Below, piece by piece: positions 46,027 to 56,442 of a stretch of 64,000 bases of DNA (within the stretch, counting starts at the first letter, position 1; each line of letters begins with the position of its first letter). Made by a program: the position numbers and the translations under genes. The notes under the pieces are model-generated. The model was not told the origin of the DNA. It ran no database searches and saw nothing but the letters and a program-made list of their open reading frames with translations. This DNA comes from Brevibacillus sedimenti (lineage in GTDB: Bacteria; Bacillota; Bacilli; Brevibacillales; Brevibacillaceae): NCBI RefSeq assembly GCF_020923495.1, contig NZ_CP064048.1, positions 2,497,501 through 2,561,500 of the forward strand. The letters run 5' to 3'.

Positions 46027-46068
46027 TAGACAAAGTCCGTGGAGCATGGGTGATAGGGCCCGCTCGCT
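46027..46068. repeat. solo copy of the fold-back element outer arm
   Basis: About 42 bases matching the left arm at 17179-17220 with only about five differences: shared blocks CAAAGTCCGT, GCATGGGTGAT and GGGCCCGCTCGCT. It is followed here by CTTCTTTTTTTTCC instead of the rest of the palindrome. Confidence 0.7.
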
Positions 46069-46123
46069 TCTTTTTTTTCCGAGGACATGGTATCCTCGCT
46101 AGTAGATACCAAGAGAAAGCAGG

Positions 46124-47227
46124 GTGAGCAAGTTGTACCAGGAGCGCATGCAGCAGTTGCACACGTATATGGAAAAGGAAGAGTTGGACGCGGTGTTGAT
46201 CACCTCGCCCAAACACGTTTACTATCTGACTGGCTTTTTTACGGAACCCCACGAACGCTTCATGGGCCTCATCATCCCGGCGCAGGGCGAACCGTCGTTG
46301 ATCGTCCCGGCGCTGGATCGTGAAGCGGCGGCAGCGGCGGCTTCCGGGGTCAAGCAAATCCTGACGCATACCGATACGGATAATCCGTATGACGTGTTGA
46401 AGCAGGCGCTGCCCGCCGGAGTGACGCGGTTGGGCATCGAGAAGAGCCACATGACTGTGGAGCGCTTTGAAGCGATGAGCGCGGTCGTGTCGGCCAAGCG
46501 GTACGCCGACGTGGAGGAACCGCTCCGCGAAATGCGGTTGATCAAGTCGGCGGAGGAAGTGGCCCGCATCAGGCACGCCGTGCGGCTGGTGGAACAGGCA
46601 CTGAGCGAGAGTCTGAAAAAAGTGAAACCGGGTGTCACCGAGATGGAGATCGTCGCCGAACTGGAATACCAGATGAAGCGGTTGGGGGCTGACGGGCCGT
46701 CGTTTGACACGATGGTGCTGGCCGGCGAAAAATCGGCGCTGCCGCACGGAACCCCGGGCAGCCGGCAGGTGCGCGAGGGAGACCTGCTGTTGTTTGACCT
46801 GGGCGTGGCGGCTGACGGCTACGTGTCCGACATCACCCGCACCTTTGCGATCGGCGAGATCAGTGCACAGCTTCGGGAAATCTACGAGACGGTGCTTGCG
46901 GCCAACGAAGCGGCCATCGCTGAGGTGCGTCCGGGTGTCACGCTGGCTCACCTCGACCAAACGGCTCGCCGCGTAATCGAGGAAAAAGGGTATGGTCCGT
47001 ATTTCATGCACCGTCTGGGGCACGGATTGGGCATGGACGTCCACGAATATCCGTCGGTTCACGGACAAAACCAGGACGTGCTTCGTCCCGGCATGGTCTT
47101 CACGATCGAACCGGGGATCTACCTCCCGGGCGTGGGGGGCGTGCGAATCGAGGACGACGTGCTGGTGACCGACAGCGGCTGCGATGTATTGACGCAGTTC
47201 CCGAAACAGCTGACCGTCATCAGGTAA
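46124..47227 (+). CDS. M24 family Xaa-Pro dipeptidase/aminopeptidase
   Basis: 367 aa from GTG 46124. N-terminal creatinase-like domain, then the pita-bread metallopeptidase domain with metal ligands in LLLFDLGVAADGYVSD and DITRTF, GHGLGMDVHE, FTIEPGIY and RIEDDVLV. Cleaves dipeptides or peptides with a proline second residue in the cytoplasm. It follows the App transporter, so imported peptides may be its substrates, which is inference. Between the two lie a solo repeat arm and two small overlapping inverted repeats. Confidence 0.9.
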   Translation: MSKLYQERMQQLHTYMEKEELDAVLITSPKHVYYLTGFFTEPHERFMGLIIPAQGEPSLIVPALDREAAAAAASGVKQILTHTDTDNPYDVLKQALPAGVTRLGIEKSHMTVERFEAMSAVVSAKRYADVEEPLREMRLIKSAEEVARIRHAVRLVEQALSESLKKVKPGVTEMEIVAELEYQMKRLGADGPSFDTMVLAGEKSALPHGTPGSRQVREGDLLLFDLGVAADGYVSDITRTFAIGEISAQLREIYETVLAANEAAIAEVRPGVTLAHLDQTARRVIEEKGYGPYFMHRLGHGLGMDVHEYPSVHGQNQDVLRPGMVFTIEPGIYLPGVGGVRIEDDVLVTDSGCDVLTQFPKQLTVIR

Positions 47228-47273
47228 GGCTCAGACGAAAAACGAATATGGTGTTTCACGGTGCCGTCCGGGT

Positions 47274-47426
47274 GCAGGTCCGCCCGGGGGGCTTAAAAGG
47301 GAAGTTCGGTGAAAGTCCGACGCGGTCCCGCCACTGTAACGGGAGCGCCCTGCGACAGCCACTGTCTCGCCGGTCTGGCGAGATGGGAAGGTGCAGGGAG
47401 CGATGAACCCAAGCCAGGAGACCTGC
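47274..47426 (+). promoter_or_regulatory. cobalamin (adenosylcobalamin) riboswitch
   Basis: P1 pairs GCAGGTC (47274-47280) with GACCTGC (47420-47426). The conserved core is intact: AAAAGGGAA (47295-47303), GGTGAAAGTCC (47308-47318), CGCGGTCCCGCCACTGTAACGGG in two halves (47321-47343), GCCACTGT, and the B12-box-type GAACCCAAGCCAGGAGACC (47405-47423). Binding of cobalamin usually switches off B12 uptake or synthesis genes. The only downstream candidate is a decayed permease fragment. Confidence 0.95.
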
Positions 47427-47535
47427 CGTGAAGCGATCACGCTTTTACCCACGAGGATGGGGATGTGTGGAAAGCAGGGGACAGAAAGAAACGGCGCTCC
47501 GCGTCTGTTCTTTTGTCGTGTCCGCATGCAGACAG

Positions 47536-47568
47536 GCATCTTCCGTCCAATACGGGAGGTGCTTTTTT
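47536..47568 (+). terminator. terminator downstream of the cobalamin riboswitch (expression platform)
   Basis: GCATCTTCCGT (47536-47546), loop CCAAT, ACGGGAGGTGC (47552-47562), six T. It lies 110 bases after the aptamer, consistent with an attenuator. Confidence 0.8.
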
Positions 47569-47588
47569 GTTTGTGCGTAAACATGTGA

Positions 47589-47795
47589 GCCAGGTTTACA
47601 ACAGGCAGGCGAGTATGTATTGGTGCTTTCGTCGGGGATGGCCTCTCCGTAGTCGGGGCGGCCATCCAGGCACTTGTCCGCAATTCCCTCGCTGATCCCG
47701 ACATCCTGGGCGTCTCTTCGGGGGCGTCGGTCGGGGCGACATCGGTCATGCTGTTTGGCGCACTCCCGCTCCCCTGGACCCGTTTTTCGCCATAA
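47589..47795 (+). pseudogene. remnant of a BtuC/FecCD-family ABC permease gene
   Basis: In one frame, 68 codons between stops read as the first third of a FecCD permease: GAFVGDGLSVVGAAIQALVR, NSLADPDILGVSSGASVGA, then LFGALPLPW and a stop at 47793-47795. The RNPLADPxILGVSSGAS block is diagnostic of B12/siderophore permeases. No start with a ribosome site, no N-terminal helix 1, and the C-terminal two thirds are gone. With the riboswitch upstream it was probably a btuC-type cobalamin permease. Confidence 0.8.
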
Positions 47796-47862
47796 ACGTT
47801 GTAACATTTCGTCGGCCGGCCGCATCTAAACAGGTGAATGCACACGAAGGGAGGCGCGCCGC

Positions 47863-48411
47863 GTGGAAAAACTGCAGCCGACGGTGGAAGCGGTGCTGGA
47901 ACAGATCATGCGGGAATACGGGACGCGCGTGCTTCGCCTGGTCACCTTGATGGTGAAAGACCGCAGTCTGGCGGAAGACATCACGCAGGACGTCTTTTTG
48001 AAAGCGTACCGTCACCTGCCCCGTTTTCGCGGCGAGAGCAGCATCCGCACCTGGCTCTACCGGATCGCCGTGAACGAGTGCAAAGGGTGCCTGCGCTCCT
48101 GGGCGTTTCGCAACCTGCTGCCTCGTTCCTGGATCAGCCGGGAGAGCGACGTGTCCGCGGAGCGGCAGGTCATGGAGCGGGCGCAACGGGACGAGCTGGT
48201 TCGCCTGGTGCTGGAGCTGCCGCCGCTGTACCGCCAGGTGATCGCGCTGCACTACTACGCCGATCTGTCCATCGCGGAAACGGCCGAAGTGCTTGGCGTG
48301 ACGGAGGGAACGGTCCGGACACGGCTGCACCGCGCCCGGCAGCAGTTGAGACAGCGGATGGAGTCAAGGGAGGAATGGGAATGGAACGGGACAAATGGCT
48401 GCGAGAGCTGA
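47863..48411 (+). CDS. ECF-family RNA polymerase sigma factor (second)
   Basis: 182 aa from GTG 47863 with GGGAGG. Region 2: LAEDITQDVFLKAYRHLPRF and SIRTWLYRIAVNECK; region 4: LPPLYRQVIALHYYADLSIAETAEVLGVTEGTVRTRLHRARQQL. It overlaps the downstream membrane-protein gene by 31 bases, a usual arrangement for sigma/anti-sigma pairs. A candidate self-promoter is TGTAAC (47800-47805), 17 bases, CATC (47823-47826), similar to SigX-type sites in the -35 only. Confidence 0.92.
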   Translation: MEKLQPTVEAVLEQIMREYGTRVLRLVTLMVKDRSLAEDITQDVFLKAYRHLPRFRGESSIRTWLYRIAVNECKGCLRSWAFRNLLPRSWISRESDVSAERQVMERAQRDELVRLVLELPPLYRQVIALHYYADLSIAETAEVLGVTEGTVRTRLHRARQQLRQRMESREEWEWNGTNGCES

Positions 48412-49394
48412 AGGAGCGGGCCGACGAAACGGTGTGCAAGGACGTGACGTTTACCCCCGGAATGGAAGAAGCCGTGCGAAAGCGCATCAGACAGCGGTCG
48501 CAGCGGCAGAGGCGCGGACCGCTTCTGGCGTCGGCGTCCGCTGCGGTGACGCTGCTGGCCCTGTGGATGTGGTGGCCCGATGCGCTGCAGCCCAAGCAAC
48601 CGGCCGCCCCTGGCCCCGCGCCGAAGACAACCGCACCGCCGCTGTTCGGCCTCGTCTCCTCTCCTCCCGTGCTGTGGAAAACGTCGCCGCAGATGGAGAC
48701 GGTCCATGACGGCAAACCGTTCCGCTATGTCGGCGAGAAGCCGGTGCGCATCATCACGGATGAGCTGTACGAAGGACAGATGCAAAACGTGTTCTGGCTG
48801 CTGAATGGTCCGTTTGCCCCGGAAGTGAATCTGGTCGGGTGGAGCACCGAGGGGGAGCGCGTGGATCTGGGCAGCTACCGGGTGGCGGGACCGCAGTATG
48901 ACGCGGACGGCCATTTTCCTTCCGGCATCGTTTTGCCGCATGCGGGTATCTGGAAGCTGCAGGTCGTCTCCGGCGGCAAGCATTTCGGACAGGTGTTCGT
49001 CGAGGTGAAGGAGGGCGTGTCGCCGGCCAACCGGGAACTGGTCACGCCGCTGATTACCCGCTACCTGCAGAGCATCCGGGGTGATCTTGACTGGCTCGGC
49101 GGTGAGCGGGACGTCAAACTGGATGTAATCGGCGTGGAAGCCCCCAATGCGGAGAACCGGCGCGTGTACGCATGGGTGCAGATTACCGGCAGGGGCGGGG
49201 ACCAACAGCAGCTCGCGCTCAGCGCCCCGATGGTCTTTGACATCGCGTACAGGGTCTCTCGCGGCGGCAGCGCCGGGTACCAGGTCACAAGCCACCGCAT
49301 GCCGGAGGACGGCAGCCGTTACCAGAGCAGCCTCGAGTCGATGTTTCCGCCGCAGATCGTGCAGAAACTGAAAAGGTACGGCTCTGCACACTGA
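48381..49394 (+). CDS. probable membrane anti-sigma factor of the second ECF pair
   Basis: 337 aa from ATG 48381 with AAGGGAGGA. A short basic cytoplasmic segment (1-47), one membrane helix (about 48-65), and a large outer domain. The outer part contains an immunoglobulin-like stretch (NVFWLLNGPFAPEVNLVGWS, GIVLPHAGIWKLQVVSGGKHFG) resembling DUF4871/YfhO-like lipoproteins, then a mixed alpha/beta end. Its role is inferred from the overlap with the sigma gene. No zinc-finger anti-sigma motif is seen. Confidence 0.75.
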   Translation: MERDKWLRELKERADETVCKDVTFTPGMEEAVRKRIRQRSQRQRRGPLLASASAAVTLLALWMWWPDALQPKQPAAPGPAPKTTAPPLFGLVSSPPVLWKTSPQMETVHDGKPFRYVGEKPVRIITDELYEGQMQNVFWLLNGPFAPEVNLVGWSTEGERVDLGSYRVAGPQYDADGHFPSGIVLPHAGIWKLQVVSGGKHFGQVFVEVKEGVSPANRELVTPLITRYLQSIRGDLDWLGGERDVKLDVIGVEAPNAENRRVYAWVQITGRGGDQQQLALSAPMVFDIAYRVSRGGSAGYQVTSHRMPEDGSRYQSSLESMFPPQIVQKLKRYGSAH

Positions 49395-49516
49395 CAGGGC
49401 CGTACCCGGGTGCTGCTCCCCTAATTCCCCCGTCGCCCTCTCCTCCAGAAGGGGTGCGCCCCGTCATGCCCCTTCCATCTCCCATCTTCCCTCTCCTTCC
49501 GCCTCGTTCCTGCTTA

Positions 49517-49545
49517 TTGCTCCGCTATCCGCCCTTTGTTATAAT
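49517..49545 (+). promoter_or_regulatory. sigma-A promoter of lepA
   Basis: TTGCTC (49517-49522), 17 bases, TATAAT (49540-49545). The leader then contains an ATCTGAAAG/CTTTCGGAT hairpin (49574-49582 with 49586-49594). Confidence 0.55.
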
Positions 49546-49617
49546 TGACCTTAGTGTATTTTTTCGGAACGCTATCTGAAAGCGACTTTCGGATGGCGTG
49601 GGAGGGAACAGACACAG

Positions 49618-51435
49618 ATGGATCGCCGTGAAAGACAGAAACGAATTCGCAATTTTTCCATTATCGCCCATATTGACCACGGAAAGTCAACCCTGGCGGA
49701 CCGCATTTTGGAGCTGACCGGAGCACTGTCGGCCCGCGAGATGGAAGACCAGTTTCTGGACACGATGGAGCTGGAAAAGGAGCGCGGCATTACGATCAAG
49801 CTGAACGCCGTGCGGTTGAACTATAAAGCCGATGACGGAGAGGAGTACATCCTGCACCTGATCGACACCCCCGGACACGTCGACTTTACGTACGAAGTAT
49901 CCCGCAGCCTTGCCGCCTGTGAAGGGGCGCTCCTGGTGGTGGACGCCGCCCAGGGGATTGAGGCGCAGACATTGGCCAACGTCTATTTGGCGCTGGACAA
50001 CAATCTCGAGATTATCCCGGTCATCAACAAGATCGACCTGCCCAGCGCGGAGCCGGAGCGCATCAAGCAGGAAGTGGAGGACGTCATCGGGCTGGACGCC
50101 AGCGACGCCTGCCTCACCTCGGCCAAAGCAGGGATCGGCATCAAGGACGTGCTGGAGGCAGTGGTGAAAAAGGTGCCGGCACCCGAGGGAGACCCGGATG
50201 CGCCGCTGCAGGCGCTGATCTTCGACTCCTACTTTGATCCGTACCGGGGCGTGATCGCATCCGTGCGGATCGTCAACGGTACGCTGAAAAAAGGTATGAA
50301 AATCAAGATGATGGCCACCGGCAAAACATTCGAAGTGACGGAAGTGGGCACCTCCACCCCCCGTCAGACGCCGGTAGACGAGCTGACCGTCGGTGACGTG
50401 GGCTACGTGGCTGCCTCGATCAAGACGGTGGGCGACACCCGTGTCGGGGATACGATCACGGATGCCAATCGTCCGGCCGCCGAACCGCTGCCAGGTTACC
50501 GCAAAATCAATCCGATGGTGTTTTGCGGTCTCTACCCGATCGACACCAGCGAGTACAACGATCTGCGCGAGGCGCTGGAAAAGCTGCAGTTGAACGACGC
50601 GTCGCTGCAGTTCGAACCGGAGACCTCACAGGCGCTCGGATTTGGCTTCCGCTGCGGCTTCCTCGGACTTTTGCACATGGAGATCATCCAGGAGCGGATC
50701 GAGCGGGAGTTTAACATCAACCTGATTACCACCGCGCCGAGCGTTATCTACCGCATCACCAAGACGAGCGGCGAAGTGGTTGAGATCGACAACCCCTCGA
50801 AAATGCCGGAGGCGCAAAAAATCGAACAGATCGAGGAGCCGTACGTCACGGCGACAATCATGGTGCCCAACGATTACGTCGGCGACGTCATGCAGCTCTG
50901 CCAGGGCAAGCGCGGGGAATTCCTCGACATGCAGTACATGGGGGAAAACCGCGTTCAGCTCAAGTACGACATGCCCCTCTCCGAGATCGTCTACGACTTC
51001 TTTGACCTGTTGAAGTCGGGCACCAAGGGATACGCGTCCTTTGACTATGAACTGGCCGGCTACAAGCCCTCCAAGCTGGTGAAAATGGACATCCTCCTCA
51101 ACGGCGAAGTGGTTGACGCATTGTCGTTCATCGTCCACCGCGACAGCGCCTACCAGCGCGGACGCGTCATTTGCGAAAAGCTGAAAGAACTGATTCCGCG
51201 CCAGCAGTTTGAAGTGCCGATCCAGGCCGCCATCGGCAACAAGGTGATCGCGCGCGAGACGATCAGCGCGCTCAGGAAAAACGTGTTGGCCAAGTGTTAC
51301 GGCGGCGACATCACCAGGAAGCGCAAGCTGTTGGAAAAACAAAAAGAAGGGAAAAAGCGCATGAAAGCCGTCGGCTCCGTCGAGGTGCCGCAAGAAGCGT
51401 TTATGGCTGTGCTGCGCATGGACGACAAAAAGTAG
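49618..51435 (+). CDS. lepA: elongation factor 4 (LepA), back-translocating GTPase
   Basis: 605 aa. G1 [10 protein letters not shown]2 region with ERGITIK, G3 DTPGHVD, G4 NKID, followed by EF-G-like domains and the LepA-specific C-terminal domain ([39 protein letters not shown]). Acts on stalled ribosomes or late 30S assembly. Followed 58 bases later by hemW, as in Bacillus. Confidence 0.97.
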   Translation: MDRRERQKRIRNFSIIAHIDHGKSTLADRILELTGALSAREMEDQFLDTMELEKERGITIKLNAVRLNYKADDGEEYILHLIDTPGHVDFTYEVSRSLAACEGALLVVDAAQGIEAQTLANVYLALDNNLEIIPVINKIDLPSAEPERIKQEVEDVIGLDASDACLTSAKAGIGIKDVLEAVVKKVPAPEGDPDAPLQALIFDSYFDPYRGVIASVRIVNGTLKKGMKIKMMATGKTFEVTEVGTSTPRQTPVDELTVGDVGYVAASIKTVGDTRVGDTITDANRPAAEPLPGYRKINPMVFCGLYPIDTSEYNDLREALEKLQLNDASLQFEPETSQALGFGFRCGFLGLLHMEIIQERIEREFNINLITTAPSVIYRITKTSGEVVEIDNPSKMPEAQKIEQIEEPYVTATIMVPNDYVGDVMQLCQGKRGEFLDMQYMGENRVQLKYDMPLSEIVYDFFDLLKSGTKGYASFDYELAGYKPSKLVKMDILLNGEVVDALSFIVHRDSAYQRGRVICEKLKELIPRQQFEVPIQAAIGNKVIARETISALRKNVLAKCYGGDITRKRKLLEKQKEGKKRMKAVGSVEVPQEAFMAVLRMDDKK

Positions 51436-51493
51436 GCCTGACCGCGCGTCAGGTCTTTTCCATTCCACTATCGCAAAAAGGAGGGGAGCGGAT

Positions 51494-52636
51494 ATGCCGC
51501 AGTCGGTGTACATCCACATTCCCTTTTGCACCAACAAGTGCTACTACTGTGACTTCAATTCGTTCGTCACCAGCAACCCGCAGGTGATCGAAGACTATCT
51601 GGACACACTGGACAAGGAGATGGAGCGGACGTTTGCCCTGTGGCCGCCGGAGAAGATCAAAACCATTTTCGTCGGCGGGGGGACGCCGACGTTTCTCGAC
51701 CGCCGCCAGATGCAGGTCTTTCTGGGGGCGGTGCGGAAGCATACAGAACGGTTCTGGGCCGACGATCTGGAATTCACGATGGAAGCCAATCCCGGCACCA
51801 CTGACGTGGAAAAGCTCCGGCTGATGCGCGAGCTGGGCGTCAACCGGCTCAGTTTTGGCGTGCAGTCGTTCGACAATGCGCTCTTGAAGCGGCTGGGCCG
51901 GATTCACGACGTGGACGACGTCTACCGCAGCATCGACAACGCCGTGACCGTCGGCTTTACCAACCTGACCATCGACCTGATGTTCGGGCTGCCGGACCAG
52001 ACGGAAGAGATTTTCCGCCGCACGCTGGAACTGGCGTTTGAGCTGCCGACCACGCATTTTTCCGCGTACAGTCTGAAGGTGGAAGAAAACACGCTGTTCC
52101 ACACGCTGTACCAAAAAGACCAGCTTCCGCTCCCTTCGGAAGAGGCTGAGCTGGCAATGTATCTGATGTTGATCGAGGAGATGGAAGCGCACGGTTATCG
52201 CCAGTACGAGATCAGCAACTTTGCCAAGCCTGGCTATGAAAGCCGTCACAACTGCACCTACTGGCTCAATGATGAATACTATGGGTTGGGCGCGGGAGCC
52301 CACGGCTATGTAAACGGCGAACGGCACGTCAACGCAGGACCGCTGGCCGTCTACATGCGCATGGGCCAGGAAGGGCTGCCCCGAGTGGAGCAGTTTGCCG
52401 TCTCCCGCGAAGATGCCATGGAGGAACAGATGATCCTGGGGCTGCGGCTGCGCGACGGGGTGAACCTCGCCCGTTTCGCGGAGCGCTTCGGCGTCACGGC
52501 GGAGCAGGTGTTCGGACCGGTGATTGACGAAGAGGTGGCAAAAGGGATGTTGGAACGTGTGGACGGCCACCTGCGGTTGACCAAACAGGCCTTGCCGTTG
52601 GGAAACGAAGTGTTCGCCCGCTTCCTGCGCGATTAG
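51494..52636 (+). CDS. hemW: radical SAM haem chaperone HemW (formerly oxygen-independent coproporphyrinogen oxidase-like HemN)
   Basis: 380 aa with GGAGGGG. Radical SAM cluster motif C17-TNK-C21-YY-C24 and FVGGGTPTFL; the fourth Cys of true HemN (CxxxCxxCxC) is Phe/Asp here (CDFNS), the mark of HemW. Delivers haem to target proteins instead of decarboxylating coproporphyrinogen. Confidence 0.93.
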   Translation: MPQSVYIHIPFCTNKCYYCDFNSFVTSNPQVIEDYLDTLDKEMERTFALWPPEKIKTIFVGGGTPTFLDRRQMQVFLGAVRKHTERFWADDLEFTMEANPGTTDVEKLRLMRELGVNRLSFGVQSFDNALLKRLGRIHDVDDVYRSIDNAVTVGFTNLTIDLMFGLPDQTEEIFRRTLELAFELPTTHFSAYSLKVEENTLFHTLYQKDQLPLPSEEAELAMYLMLIEEMEAHGYRQYEISNFAKPGYESRHNCTYWLNDEYYGLGAGAHGYVNGERHVNAGPLAVYMRMGQEGLPRVEQFAVSREDAMEEQMILGLRLRDGVNLARFAERFGVTAEQVFGPVIDEEVAKGMLERVDGHLRLTKQALPLGNEVFARFLRD

Positions 52637-52671
52637 CGGCAGGATCGGGTGGACAGCGTGCTGGGAAAACA

Positions 52672-52700
52672 TTGACAAAACCTTCGCGTATTGATACCTT
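52672..52700 (+). promoter_or_regulatory. promoter of hrcA-grpE-dnaK
   Basis: TTGACA (52672-52677), 17 bases, TACCTT (52695-52700); the -10 is poor but position and the adjacent CIRCE operator support it. Confidence 0.5.
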
Positions 52701-52711
52701 AGTAAATAGAT

Positions 52712-52738
52712 TTAGCACTCGATGCTGTTGAGTGCTAA
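52712..52738 (+). promoter_or_regulatory. CIRCE operator (HrcA binding site)
   Basis: TTAGCACTC (52712-52720), nine bases, GAGTGCTAA (52730-52738): a perfect consensus CIRCE palindrome, 20 bases before the hrcA start. Confidence 0.98.
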
Positions 52739-52758
52739 CAACAGGGGGCGAAGACAGC

Positions 52759-53787
52759 ATGTTATCGGAACGCCAACGACTGATTCTCAATGCGATTGTC
52801 GATAATTACATTCATTCCGCCGAACCCGTAGGCTCACGCACCATCTCCAAACGGGAGGACATCGGTTTCAGCTCCGCGACCATCCGCAACGAGATGGCTG
52901 ATCTGGAAGAACTCGGGTACCTGGAACAGCCGCATACATCAGCAGGCCGCGTTCCCTCCACGAAAGGGTACCGCTTTTACGTCGACAACTTGATCAAACC
53001 GCACATGTTGAGTGAGTTGGAGTTGAGCAAACTGAAACAGCTGTTTGCCGAACGGATTCATCACTTTGAGAAGGTGATCGACTACACTGCTCAAATTCTC
53101 TCGCACGTGACCAACTACACGGCCATCGTGTTGGGTCCGGAGATTTTCGAGCATCGGCTGAAACACATTCAGATCGTTCCCCTGAATGAAACACAGGCAG
53201 TGGCCATCGTGGTCACAAACACCGGCCGCGTGGAAAACAAGCTGATTGACATGCCGCAGGGCGTTCGACCGCAGGAGATCGAGAAGCTGGTCAACCTGCT
53301 GAACAGCAAGCTGAGCGACGTGCCGCTGTGGCAGCTTCGCCAGCGCATGTATCTGGAAGTGGCGGGCGAGATGCGGCGTCATGTGGAGCAGTACGAAGAG
53401 ATGCTGCGGATTCTGGAAGAGTCTCTCCAGCGGAAGGAAGGCGAACGCGTCTATCTCCGTGGTGCGACCAAGATCATGGATCAGCCGGAGTTCCGCGACG
53501 TGGACAAAGTGAAGGACATCTTGGAACTGCTGGAACAAAACGATCAACTGGTCCACTTGTTCGGACCTCCGAGTGAGGGCATCACCGTTCGCATCGGACA
53601 GGAAAACCAGCTTGACGCGATGAAGGAATGCAGCATCATCACCACCGCCTATTACATCGGCGGCAAGCCGGTCGGGACGGTGGGAATCCTGGGGCCGACG
53701 CGGATGGAGTACAGCCGGGTGATCACCGTGCTCAACTATCTGGCGGAAGGTCTGTCGCGTATGCTGACATCGCAGTTTGAGAAATAG
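52759..53787 (+). CDS. hrcA: heat-inducible transcription repressor HrcA
   Basis: 342 aa. N-terminal winged helix (MLSERQRLILNAIVDNYIHS, EPVGSRTISKREDIGFSSATIRNEMADLEELGYLEQPH across residues), then the GAF-like dimerisation core. Represses class I heat-shock genes by binding the CIRCE just upstream, hence autoregulates; activity depends on GroE. Confidence 0.96.
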   Translation: MLSERQRLILNAIVDNYIHSAEPVGSRTISKREDIGFSSATIRNEMADLEELGYLEQPHTSAGRVPSTKGYRFYVDNLIKPHMLSELELSKLKQLFAERIHHFEKVIDYTAQILSHVTNYTAIVLGPEIFEHRLKHIQIVPLNETQAVAIVVTNTGRVENKLIDMPQGVRPQEIEKLVNLLNSKLSDVPLWQLRQRMYLEVAGEMRRHVEQYEEMLRILEESLQRKEGERVYLRGATKIMDQPEFRDVDKVKDILELLEQNDQLVHLFGPPSEGITVRIGQENQLDAMKECSIITTAYYIGGKPVGTVGILGPTRMEYSRVITVLNYLAEGLSRMLTSQFEK

Positions 53788-53858
53788 TAGAAATCGTAAT
53801 GGAGTGAAAGGCTGACCCGGTGCAGCGGCAGCGGACAGCCTGGGGAGGTATCGGAACG

Positions 53859-54443
53859 TTGAACGAGGACAAACTGACGCGAGACCACGAACAGGAAGCG
53901 GAAGCGGCAGCAGCCGAGCAGCAGGAAACCGCTGACCAGGAGCAGCAGGAAGCCGCCGCACAAGAGCAGGAGCCGGCGGCAGAGATCGACTGGCAGCAGG
54001 AAGCGGAACGCTGGAAGGCACAGGCGGAAGAAAATCATAACCGCATGCTGCGCGCCTTGGCCGACATGGAAAACCTCAGGCGGCGGACGCGCAAGGAGCA
54101 GGAGGATCTGGCCAAATACGCCTCGCTCAAGGTTATCTCGGAGCTTCTGCCCGTGATTGACAACTTTGAACGCGCGCTGAGTGCTGACAAGGATTCGATG
54201 ACGGTCGAATCCCTGCTCGAAGGGGTCAACATGGTGTACCGCCAGATGTTGCAGATCTTTGAACGGGAAGGCTTGACGGCGATCCAGGCGACAGGCCAGC
54301 CCTTTGATCCCAACGTCCATCAGGCGGTAATGCAGGCCCAAGACCCGGCATACGAATCGGGCGTGGTCGTGGAGGAATTCCAAAAAGGCTACCTCTTCAA
54401 GGATCGCGTCATCCGTCCTGCGATGGTCAAGGTAAACGCCTGA
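53859..54443 (+). CDS. grpE: nucleotide exchange factor GrpE
   Basis: 194 aa from TTG 53859 (GGGGAGG 10 bases upstream); GTG 53820 is an alternative. A Glu/Ala/Gln-rich N-terminal tail (about 10-45), a coiled coil, and the GrpE core (NFERAL, FDPNVHQAVM, GVVVEEFQKGYLFKDRVIRPAMVKV). Releases ADP from DnaK. Confidence 0.94.
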   Translation: MNEDKLTRDHEQEAEAAAAEQQETADQEQQEAAAQEQEPAAEIDWQQEAERWKAQAEENHNRMLRALADMENLRRRTRKEQEDLAKYASLKVISELLPVIDNFERALSADKDSMTVESLLEGVNMVYRQMLQIFEREGLTAIQATGQPFDPNVHQAVMQAQDPAYESGVVVEEFQKGYLFKDRVIRPAMVKVNA

Positions 54444-54458
54444 TTGTACTTAAGATAA

Positions 54459-56333
<1,875 letters not shown>

Positions 56334-56346
56334 CCGAGTGTGAACG

Positions 56347-56388
56347 AAAAAAAGTCAAAGTCACGGAATGCTGACTTTGACTTTTTTT
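56347..56388 (+). terminator. terminator between dnaK and dnaJ
   Basis: AAAAAAAGTCAAAGTCA (56347-56363), loop CGGAATGC, TGACTTTGACTTTTTTT (56372-56388): a perfect 17-bp stem with U tail. Confidence 0.9.
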
Positions 56389-56442
56389 CAAGTCAGTCAC
56401 ATGCTATGATAACAGTTGACTGTCATGGGAGTGATCGAGCAG

